From positions 1,054,001 to 1,118,000 of the forward strand of contig FP929003.1 in NCBI GenBank assembly GCA_000196815.1: a stretch of DNA of 64,000 bases, given 5' to 3'. The translations under genes and the position numbers were made by a program. This document shows, in pieces, positions 16,521 through 24,351 of the stretch (its first letter is position 1; each line of letters starts with the position of its first letter). Source of the stretch: Nitrospira defluvii. GTDB lineage: Bacteria > Nitrospirota > Nitrospiria > Nitrospirales > Nitrospiraceae. Under the pieces are notes generated by a model. The model was not told the origin of the DNA and made no database searches. It saw only the letters and a program-made list of their open reading frames with translations.

Positions 16521-17642
16521 CTAGAGGATCACCAGGTTGTCGCGGTGAATGACCTCTTCATACTCCTGAAGACCGGGGATTTTTTGGATGTCGGCAGTCT
16601 TGAGCCCCTTGATTCGAGCCAGGATCTCTGAGGAGAAATTGACGAGGCCCTTGGCGCATTCTTTTCCGTCAGGACCGGCGCAGGTCACCGGATCGCCGGC
16701 GTCGAAATGGCCGGTAATATCGAGGATGCCCGATGCCAGGAGGCTTTTGCCGTTCCGTACCAGGGCCTCGACGGCTCCCTGATCCAGCTGCACATGGCCG
16801 CGCGGCCGCAGAGTAAACGCAATCCAGTGTTTGCGACTGGTCAAGCGTCGTTCCCGGGCGAGAAACAGGCTGCCGCCGGATTGCCCGGACAGCACGTCCG
16901 GAAGCAGTCGTGTCCGGGTTCCATTTAGAATCAGGGTGGCGACGCCGTATTCCCCCACCTTCTTGGCGGCGCGTACTTTGGTGGCCATGCCGCCGGTGCC
17001 TTCGAAGGTGGACGACATGCCTGCCCGCTGTTCGATATCTTTGGTGATCTCTGGAATCAGCGGAATCAATGAGGCCGTCGGATCCTTCCGTGGGTCCACG
17101 GTAAAGAGCCCGTCGACGTCCGAGAGGATGATCAACAAATCCGCATCGACCAGGTGGGCGACTTGTGCCGCCAGCGTATCGTTGTCTCCCACGCGGATTT
17201 CCTCGACCGCGACGGTATCGTTTTCGTTGATGATCGGAATCACCCCGAATTTGATCAGGGTGGTGAGGGTGTGGCGGGCGTTGAGAAACCGTCGCCGATC
17301 GGCGAGGTCTTCATGGGTCAGCAGTACCTGTGCGACCCGGAGAGTGAGGCGCTCAAAGGCCTTCTCGTAGGCCCACATGAGGAGGCTTTGGCCGACCGCA
17401 GCAGCGGCCTGTTTGAGCGGCAGGCTTTTCGGGTACTCGCGCAGCCCGAGTTTTTTAATGCCGGACACGACCGCACCGGACGAGACCACCAGGACCTCGC
17501 GTCCCTGCGCCCGCACCTCGGCGATTTCGCCGGCAAGGCGCTCGATACGTTCGGCACTCAGGCCGGTTTCACGCGAGGCGACCAGGCTGCTCCCGATCTT
17601 AATGACGACGCGTTTGGCTTGTCTTAGGAGTTCGTCTCGCAC
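16521..17642 (-). CDS. proB: glutamate 5-kinase with PUA domain
   Basis: 373 residues from a GTG at 17642; a GTG at 17690 would add 16 residues that look unlike the family. The amino acid kinase fold (about 1-260) shows VVIKIGSSLVASRE, VSSGAVVSGIKKLG, INENDTVAVEEIRVGDND and GTGGMATKVRAA. A C-terminal PUA domain (about 285-365) follows, as in E. coli ProB. It phosphorylates glutamate, the first step of proline synthesis, and is usually feedback-inhibited by proline. It overlaps the end of obgE by 19 bp. No proA is in the window. Confidence 0.94.
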   Translation of the reverse strand: MRDELLRQAKRVVIKIGSSLVASRETGLSAERIERLAGEIAEVRAQGREVLVVSSGAVVSGIKKLGLREYPKSLPLKQAAAAVGQSLLMWAYEKAFERLTLRVAQVLLTHEDLADRRRFLNARHTLTTLIKFGVIPIINENDTVAVEEIRVGDNDTLAAQVAHLVDADLLIILSDVDGLFTVDPRKDPTASLIPLIPEITKDIEQRAGMSSTFEGTGGMATKVRAAKKVGEYGVATLILNGTRTRLLPDVLSGQSGGSLFLARERRLTSRKHWIAFTLRPRGHVQLDQGAVEALVRNGKSLLASGILDITGHFDAGDPVTCAGPDGKECAKGLVNFSSEILARIKGLKTADIQKIPGLQEYEEVIHRDNLVIL

Positions 17643-18655
17643 GGGGTTTTCCGAAGCAGTTCCACTTGCTGGCCCATGTAGCGTATGCACTCGTCCAGTC
17701 CTTCTCGCGTGGCGGCCGAAATCGCAAAAAATGGAATCTTGCGTCGCTGACAGTATTTTTTGAGCCGTTCGAGCCGCTCACCTGCTCCCTTGACGTCGAG
17801 TTTCGTGCCGACCACGGCGAAGGGACGCGCCGTGAGTGCGTCATCATAGGCGGTCAGTTCGTGGCGCATGATTTCCAGGCTCGAGACCGGGTCCTCGGTG
17901 GCCCATTCTGAAATGTCGATCACATGGAGCAGCAGGCTGGTTCGCTCGATGTGGCGCAGAAACTGAAATCCCAGCCCCTTGCCTTCATGCGCGCCTTCGA
18001 TCAATCCGGGAATGTCGGCAATGACAAAGGTTTGCTCGCCGGTCCACCGTACCACGCCCAGGTTGGGCGTCAGGGTGGTGAAGGGGTAGTCGGCAATTTT
18101 CGGGCGAGCGGCGGACACCGCGGCGATGAGTGTCGATTTCCCGGCGTTCGGATAGCCGACTAGTCCGACATCGGCCAGGAGTTTCAGGTCAAGTCGAAGC
18201 AAGCGCTCTTCGCCGGGAGTCCCTGGCTCGAATTGTGTCGGTACGCGGTTGGTCGATGTAGCGAACTGGGTGTTTCCTCGGCCTCCCTGGCCACCTTTGG
18301 CGATGACGCAGCTCTCGCCGTCTTTCGTGAGGTCGGCCAGCAGTTCTTGGGTGTTTTCGTCGAACACCATGGTGCCGACCGGGACGGGAATACGCACGTC
18401 GGCGCCCCGGCGTCCATGGCAGTTGCTACCGCCACCGGTCTCGCCCTTTTCGGCCTCGTAGTGCTTCTGGTAACGGAGATCCAGCAGGGTGCTGAGGCGA
18501 GTGGTGGCTTCGACCACGACGCTGCCGCCGTCTCCCCCGTCTCCGCCATCGGGGCCACCGCGGGGGACGAACTTTTCCCGCCGAAAGCTGCAGGCGCCGT
18601 TGCCGCCGTGACCGGCCTTTACCAGAATTTGGACTTGATCGACAAAGGTAGACAT
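17624..18655 (-). CDS. obgE: GTPase Obg
   Basis: 343 residues. The N-terminal Obg fold (1-158) is glycine-rich (GGPDGGDGGDGGSVV, GQGGRGNTQFATSTN). The G domain has G1 GYPNAGKST, switch FTTLTPNLGVV, G3 DIPGLIEGA and G4 GTKLD. It acts in 50S maturation, stringent response and growth control. It lacks the C-terminal OCT domain of some Gram-positive homologues. Position behind rpmA is the near-universal order. An inverted repeat around a -10-like box lies just upstream. Confidence 0.96.
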   Translation of the reverse strand: MSTFVDQVQILVKAGHGGNGACSFRREKFVPRGGPDGGDGGDGGSVVVEATTRLSTLLDLRYQKHYEAEKGETGGGSNCHGRRGADVRIPVPVGTMVFDENTQELLADLTKDGESCVIAKGGQGGRGNTQFATSTNRVPTQFEPGTPGEERLLRLDLKLLADVGLVGYPNAGKSTLIAAVSAARPKIADYPFTTLTPNLGVVRWTGEQTFVIADIPGLIEGAHEGKGLGFQFLRHIERTSLLLHVIDISEWATEDPVSSLEIMRHELTAYDDALTARPFAVVGTKLDVKGAGERLERLKKYCQRRKIPFFAISAATREGLDECIRYMGQQVELLRKTPCETNS

Positions 18656-18668
18656 GACAGCGATCCCC

Positions 18669-18717
18669 GAGCCGGCGTGGTTATTCAGAAACAGCAGTAT
18701 AGCGTATTCGCCGGCTC
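18669..18717 (-). promoter_or_regulatory. inverted repeat around a -10-like box before obgE
   Basis: GAGCCGGCG (18669-18677) and CGCCGGCTC (18709-18717) form a perfect 9-bp inverted repeat 31 nt apart. Between them the minus strand reads TATACT (18696-18701), a good -10, although no acceptable -35 lies 16-18 bp before it. It could be a regulated promoter and operator, or an RNA hairpin between rpmA and obgE. Confidence 0.4.
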
Positions 18718-18780
18718 ATGGGGGATGCTGTAACGAAGGGCACCTGTTCCGCAGGAACAAAGGTATGGACTGAGGAGGGA

Positions 18781-19044
18781 TCAGGCCTTCGCTGTGACGG
18801 GATAGACGCTGACCTTCTGACGGCCGCGGCCACCTTCGAACTTCACGACACCGGACACATAGGCATAGAGGGTATGATCCCGGCCCAAACCGACGTTGAG
18901 GCCTGGGAAAAACTTCGTTCCCCGCTGGCGCACAATGATGGAGCCTGCCTTGATCGTCTCTCCGCCGTAGGCTTTGACGCCGAGGTATTGTGGGTTACTG
19001 TCACGGCCGTTCCTTGTCGAACCGCCGCCTTTGTTTGTTGCCAT
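18781..19044 (-). CDS. rpmA: 50S ribosomal protein bL27
   Basis: 87 residues, full length. It shows [34 protein letters not shown] and the C-terminal basic region of bL27. The N-terminus starts MATNKGGG, the mature-type end that reaches toward the peptidyl transferase centre, with no Firmicutes-type leader peptide to cleave. It lies 21 bp behind rplU. Confidence 0.97.
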   Translation of the reverse strand: MATNKGGGSTRNGRDSNPQYLGVKAYGGETIKAGSIIVRQRGTKFFPGLNVGLGRDHTLYAYVSGVVKFEGGRGRQKVSVYPVTAKA

Positions 19045-19065
19045 GGCAAACTCCCCTTCGAGTCG

Positions 19066-19380
19066 TTACTTCGTTTCGATCCCAGTGACACGCAGCTGCG
19101 TAAAGCCCTGCCGGTGGCCTCTGGTACGGCGATAATTCTTGCGACGGTGCTTCTTGAAGACCGTAATGGATCTGGTGCGACCCTGGCGGATGATTTCCGC
19201 TGTGACGGTCGCTCCCGCCACCACCGGCTGGCCGACTACCAGTCCGCCCTCGCCGTGCAGCAGCTTGACCTTGTCGATCTGCACAGAATGCCCGACATCA
19301 CCCGGGAGTGACTCCACCTGGAGTACGGTTCCGGTTTCCACTCGATACTGTTTTCCGCCTGTCTCGATAATAGCGTACAT
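19066..19380 (-). CDS. rplU: 50S ribosomal protein bL21
   Basis: 104 residues starting at MYAIIETGGKQY. The frame extends upstream to 19422, but GAGGAGAAAGA just before the ATG at 19380 and family alignment fix this start. HRRKNYRRTRGHRQGFT is the conserved basic rRNA-binding end. First gene of the series rplU-rpmA-obgE, with a good promoter at 19415-19442 giving a leader of about 30 nt. Confidence 0.97.
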   Translation of the reverse strand: MYAIIETGGKQYRVETGTVLQVESLPGDVGHSVQIDKVKLLHGEGGLVVGQPVVAGATVTAEIIRQGRTRSITVFKKHRRKNYRRTRGHRQGFTQLRVTGIETK

Positions 19381-19414
19381 GTGCGTCTTTCTCCTCGTCA
19401 GCAGAACGTGGGTG

Positions 19415-19442
19415 TTTATCATAGCGGCGGAGAAGGTGTCAA
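19415..19442 (-). promoter_or_regulatory. sigma-70 promoter of rplU
   Basis: Minus strand TTGACA (19437-19442), 16-bp spacer, GATAAA (19415-19420). The spacing to rplU leaves a leader of about 30 nt with its ribosome site. It probably drives the housekeeping series through to lapB or bioB. Confidence 0.65.
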
Positions 19443-19541
19443 GAATTAGTGCGTCCGTGAACGAAGCTGCTGGACGCCCGACGGCTGAACAGATGCGGGA
19501 GCGGCAAATATTCTGGAGCGAAATGTCTGTGCGAGGTTGTC

Positions 19542-19571
19542 TTGACGGTCGTCGCGAGGCGCTGGTATTAT
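19542..19571 (+). promoter_or_regulatory. promoter of ilvE giving a leaderless mRNA
   Basis: TTGACG (19542-19547), 18-bp spacer, TATTAT (19566-19571). The ATG of ilvE begins 8 nt after the last base of the -10, exactly where transcription should start. There is no room for a Shine-Dalgarno site. Confidence 0.65.
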
Positions 19572-19578
19572 CCCGCGC

Positions 19579-20493
19579 ATGTTACAAACCAGCGAAAAAA
19601 TATGGATGGATGGGAAGTTTGTCGCCTGGGCTGATGCGCAGGTCCATGTGCTCACGCACTCGCTTCACTATGGGTTGGCAGCGTTTGAGGGTATTCGCTG
19701 CTACAAGGGGAAGAGCGGGTCGGCTATTTTCAGGTTACCGGAGCACGTGGATCGTCTCTTTGAATCCGCCCACATCGGCTTGATCGAAATGCCTTTCGAC
19801 AGGAAGCAAATCTCGGAAGCGATTGTCGAAACCGTCCGGGTCAATCGGCTGGAGGCTTGTTACATTCGTCCGTTGGTGTACATCGGGTATGGTGCCATGG
19901 GGCTATATCCTGCGGAGAATCCCATCAAGGTGAGCATCGCAGCGTGGAAATGGGGGACTTATCTGGGCGATGAGGCTTTGTCCAAGGGGATTCGAGCCAG
20001 AGTGTCGTCCTTTACGCGTCATCATGTGAATGTTTCCATGACACGCGGGAAAATTTCCGGCTATTACGTCAACTCCATTCTGGCCAAACGGGAAGTGAAG
20101 GCCGATGGCTATGACGAAGCGATCATGCTGGACCCGGAAGGGTATGTCGCGGAAGGCACGGGAGAAAATGTGTTCATCGTGCGACGTGGCGTCTTGAAAA
20201 CCACTCCCTTGACCTCCATTCTTGAGGGGATTACGCGCAACTCCATCATCCAATTGGCGAAGGAGCGGAATATTCCCGTGGTGGAGGAGCGGTTCACGCG
20301 CGATGAAATGTATGTGGCAGAAGAAGTCTTTGTCACCGGGACTGCGGCAGAACTCACCCCTGTGACGGAAATCGATCAGCGGCGCATCGGCAGTGGAAAG
20401 CCAGGGCCGATCACGCAAACCTTACAAAAAGCATTTTTTGATGTGGTGGGCGGGACTGATTCCGCTCATCGGCAGTGGCTGACTTCCGTCTAG
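19579..20493 (+). CDS. ilvE: branched-chain amino acid aminotransferase
   Basis: 304-residue fold-type IV PLP enzyme performing the last step of valine, leucine and isoleucine synthesis. WMDGKFVAWADAQVHVLTHS, YGLAAFEGIRCY, YIRPLVYIGYGAMGL, GYDEAIMLDPEGYVAEGTGEN and LEGITRNSI are diagnostic for IlvE. Length matches (300-310). The strong promoter places RNA start at the ATG, so translation would begin on a leaderless message. It stands between the divergent rplU operon and the convergent glycolytic operon. Confidence 0.95.
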   Translation: MLQTSEKIWMDGKFVAWADAQVHVLTHSLHYGLAAFEGIRCYKGKSGSAIFRLPEHVDRLFESAHIGLIEMPFDRKQISEAIVETVRVNRLEACYIRPLVYIGYGAMGLYPAENPIKVSIAAWKWGTYLGDEALSKGIRARVSSFTRHHVNVSMTRGKISGYYVNSILAKREVKADGYDEAIMLDPEGYVAEGTGENVFIVRRGVLKTTPLTSILEGITRNSIIQLAKERNIPVVEERFTRDEMYVAEEVFVTGTAAELTPVTEIDQRRIGSGKPGPITQTLQKAFFDVVGGTDSAHRQWLTSV

Positions 20494-20543
20494 CAGTCTC
20501 ATCGATCACATTCCCCCACGAGAATATTTCAGTGGCATGCGAG

Positions 20544-20570
20544 TTCGCTACAGCCTGTGGCTGTGGCGAA
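20544..20570. terminator. 12-bp hairpin between ilvE and secG
   Basis: Bases 20544-20555 pair with 20559-20570 over 12 positions (one G-T pair), with a 3-nt loop. It lies in the 139-bp gap between convergent ilvE and secG, where a shared bidirectional terminator is expected. It lacks a T-run on either side, so it may act only with Rho or as a 3' stabiliser. Confidence 0.5.
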
Positions 20571-20632
20571 TAGGCTTTCGTCACGTATTCGGCTGATACC
20601 TGTGGTGCCGTAAGAGCCGCGAGGCGAGGAAG

Positions 20633-20986
20633 CTAGTGCGAACCCTCGCCGGATGGATGGGATTCAGCGGCAGGGGTGGTTGTGGTTTCTGCCGGCGTGG
20701 AACTTGGAGTTGTGGCGGCAGGTTTCTTATTCAGATCGATGACTGTGGAGGAGAAATTCCGGTCCTTCGCGATGATGGCCAACGACAATGAGGTGAACAT
20801 GAAGACAAATGCAGTGATGACGGTGAACTTGCTCAGGAAGTTCGCCGGCCCTCGGCTCCCGAATACGGTTTGGCTGGAGCCACCGAATGCCGCACCGATT
20901 TCAGCGCCCTTACCGGATTGCAGCAGAATGGCTCCAATCATGAGCAGGCAGACGATGACATGAATGATGATGAGCAGTGTGTACAT
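20633..20986 (-). CDS. secG: protein translocase subunit SecG
   Basis: 117 residues. Two transmembrane helices (about 3-22 and 53-73) flank the conserved loop QSGKGAEIGAAFGGSSQTVFG. SecG assists SecYE in protein export. The C-terminal 40 residues are a Thr/Pro/Ala-rich tail, common in this family. It follows tpiA with a 9-bp gap, the widespread tpiA-secG order. Confidence 0.95.
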   Translation of the reverse strand: MYTLLIIIHVIVCLLMIGAILLQSGKGAEIGAAFGGSSQTVFGSRGPANFLSKFTVITAFVFMFTSLSLAIIAKDRNFSSTVIDLNKKPAATTPSSTPAETTTTPAAESHPSGEGSH

Positions 20987-20995
20987 GTTGAGTCT

Positions 20996-21775
20996 TTAGG
21001 CCGTGGTGGGTTTGGACCCGATTGCGACTTTGGCGAGTGTAGCAAAAGAGACCGGGTCTAAACAAGCCCCGCCGACAAGTGCGCCGTCGATTTCTTCAGA
21101 TGCCAAGAAGTCGGCGATATTGTGCGGTGTGACGCTTCCTCCGTACAGAATGCGGACGTGGTTTCCTATGTCCGCTCCGCCCAGTTCGTTTAGGGTCTTG
21201 CGGATGAGTCGGTGAACTGGGACCGCTTGCTCCGGCGACGCAGCCCGTCCTGTTCCAATGGCCCACACTGGCTCATAGGCGATCGTCACGGTTGAAAGCG
21301 TCTGTGACTCGATCCCGGAAAGTCCGGCACGAAGCTGTCGTTGAATGACGAGGTCGGTCTGTCCGGACTCACGATCCTGGAGTGTTTCTCCCACGCACAG
21401 AATCGGTTGAAGGCCATGCCGGAGGGCGGCCAGAACTTTTTTATTCGTCCAGCCGTCCTGGTCTCCGAAATACTGTCGTCGCTCCGAATGGCCGACGAGG
21501 ACAAACTGGCAACCGATGTCTTTCAGCATGGTCCCGGACACTTCGCCGGTGAATGCTCCTTTATCTTCCCAATAGAGATTTTGTGCGCCGAGGAGGAAGG
21601 CTGAGGCCGGGCCCAGCGCTTCGCGTACGGCGTGCAGCGCCGTAAAGGGCGGTGTCAGGCCGATTTGGATGCCGGCATGGTGGGTCAATTCCTGTGATAG
21701 GCGATGAACGAACGCCCCGCCTTCGGAAGCGGTCTTATTCATTTTCCAGTTGCCGACGATGAAACGCGTTCTCAC
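20996..21775 (-). CDS. tpiA: triose-phosphate isomerase
   Basis: 259-residue TIM barrel interconverting dihydroxyacetone phosphate and glyceraldehyde 3-phosphate. VGNWKMNKT holds the catalytic lysine, LVGHSERRQYFGD the catalytic histidine, and YEPVWAIGTG the catalytic glutamate. VRILYGGSV and GALVGGACL bind phosphate. It lies between pgk and secG. Confidence 0.97.
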   Translation of the reverse strand: MRTRFIVGNWKMNKTASEGGAFVHRLSQELTHHAGIQIGLTPPFTALHAVREALGPASAFLLGAQNLYWEDKGAFTGEVSGTMLKDIGCQFVLVGHSERRQYFGDQDGWTNKKVLAALRHGLQPILCVGETLQDRESGQTDLVIQRQLRAGLSGIESQTLSTVTIAYEPVWAIGTGRAASPEQAVPVHRLIRKTLNELGGADIGNHVRILYGGSVTPHNIADFLASEEIDGALVGGACLDPVSFATLAKVAIGSKPTTA

Positions 21776-21814
21776 GGATCCTCTCGCGTGGGAAGGAAAC
21801 GGTGGACGATGTCG

Positions 21815-23014
21815 TTATGCCGAACGGTTAGGAAGGGCTGCGAGTCCCGGAAGGGTTTTCCCCTCGAGGAGTTCCAGCGCCGCTCCACCGCCGGTTGAAA
21901 TGAACGAGATGCTTTCGGATTCGCCGGCCCGATGGATCGCGAGGGCGGTTTCGCCTCCCCCGACGATGGTCAAGGCGTAGGCATTGGCGACGGAATGGGC
22001 CATCGCAAGGGTCCCTCTGGCAAAGGCATCGACTTCGAACATGCCCATGGGACCGTTCCAGAGAATGGTCTTGGCATCCTGAACGGCTTCCGAGAAGAGT
22101 TTGACCGAGGCTGGGCCGATATCCAGTCCGTACCAGCCTTTGGGAATTTCCTGAACCGGAACGATCTTGGTTTCAGCCCCCGGTTCGCGGCTGGCTGCGA
22201 CCACACAGTCCACCGGGAGATAGAATTTGACGCCGCTTGAAAAGGCATGGTCTTGCACGCCCTTGGCGAAGTCGAGCATGTCGTTTTCAACCAGCGACTG
22301 GCCGATCTCCAGCCCCATGGCTTTGAGGAACGTGAAGGCCATGCCGCCGCCGATGATGACTTTGTCGACTTTCTTCCCGAGGTTCTCGATCACGCCGATT
22401 TTTCCGGACACCTTGGCTCCGCCGAGAATCGCGACGAAGGGTCGCACTGGATTTTCTACGGCGCCTTCGAGATATTCGATTTCTTTCTTGAGGAGATAAC
22501 CGGCGGCCGCTTCGGGAATGTATTTCGTGATGCCGACGGTGGAGGCATGGGCCCGGTGAGCGGCACCGAACGCGTCATTGATGTACACATCGGCGAGGGA
22601 CGCCAAGGCCTTGGAGAACCCGTCGTCATTCTTCTCTTCTTCCGGATGGAAACGGAGATTTTCCAATAACATGACATCGCCGGGTTGCATCTTGGCGACG
22701 AGACCTTCGACCGCCGCCCCGATGCAGTCCGGGGCGAAAATCACTTCTTTGCCAAGCAGGCGCTGGAGGCGTTTTGCAACGGGAGCCAGGCTGAATTTCG
22801 GATCGAACTTGCCTTTCGGCCGACCGAGGTGGGAGCAGAGAATGACCTTTGCACCTTCGTCAACGGCACGATTGATAGTGGGAAGTGTGGATCGAATCCT
22901 GGTGTCGTCGGTTATCTGCAGTGAATCATCGAGCGGGACGTTGTAATCGGCGCGAATGATGACGCGTTTCCCACGAAGCTGAACATCCTCGATGATTCGT
23001 TTGCGAATATTCAT
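21815..23014 (-). CDS. pgk: phosphoglycerate kinase
   Basis: 399 residues. RVIIRADYNVPLDDSLQITD, ILCSHLGRPKG, VMLLENLRFHPEEEKND, NDAFGAAHRAHAST, AILGGAKVSGKI, WNGPMGMFEVDAF and the C-terminal STGGGAALELLEG are family hallmarks. It makes ATP in glycolysis or works in reverse in gluconeogenesis. Second gene of the gap-pgk-tpiA-secG operon. Confidence 0.97.
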   Translation of the reverse strand: MNIRKRIIEDVQLRGKRVIIRADYNVPLDDSLQITDDTRIRSTLPTINRAVDEGAKVILCSHLGRPKGKFDPKFSLAPVAKRLQRLLGKEVIFAPDCIGAAVEGLVAKMQPGDVMLLENLRFHPEEEKNDDGFSKALASLADVYINDAFGAAHRAHASTVGITKYIPEAAAGYLLKKEIEYLEGAVENPVRPFVAILGGAKVSGKIGVIENLGKKVDKVIIGGGMAFTFLKAMGLEIGQSLVENDMLDFAKGVQDHAFSSGVKFYLPVDCVVAASREPGAETKIVPVQEIPKGWYGLDIGPASVKLFSEAVQDAKTILWNGPMGMFEVDAFARGTLAMAHSVANAYALTIVGGGETALAIHRAGESESISFISTGGGAALELLEGKTLPGLAALPNRSA

Positions 23015-23112
23015 GACAGACCTTCACTCCTCCTCTGGTGTATGCAGCCCAGTCCGGATGGTAGCGCTGATTTGTGCTGCACGTCAGAAAAGCGCGCTGT
23101 GCAGGAGTCGGA

Positions 23113-24132
<1,020 letters not shown>

Positions 24133-24171
24133 TCAAGAATTAAACGGGTGGAATTGATTGAGTCTGGGCCG

Positions 24172-24200
24172 ATAGTACTGACCGACTTTCTGTGTGTCAA
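24172..24200 (-). promoter_or_regulatory. sigma-70 promoter of gap operon
   Basis: Minus strand TTGACA (24195-24200), 17-bp spacer, TACTAT (24172-24177). RNA would start near 24165, leaving a leader of about 45 nt before the gap ATG. It is one of the best promoter matches in the window. Confidence 0.75.
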
Positions 24201-24284
24201 GCATACAAAAAGAGGGAATCGACTGTGGTGATCGGGTAACGGTGATTGTTGCGTAATTGTCACTCAATATGGTTTGCGCTTGCC

Positions 24285-24313
24285 TTGCCTGTGCCTGGGC
24301 GGTCGGGTAGAGT
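24285..24313 (+). promoter_or_regulatory. possible promoter of mutS2
   Basis: TTGCCT (24285-24290), 17-bp spacer, TAGAGT (24308-24313), then a T-rich stretch and the mutS2 ATG at 24352. Each box has two mismatches. It is divergent from the gap promoter. Confidence 0.4.
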
Positions 24314-24351
24314 CTGTTTTTTCGTAACCATCAACCGGCAGTCGGGGTGCG

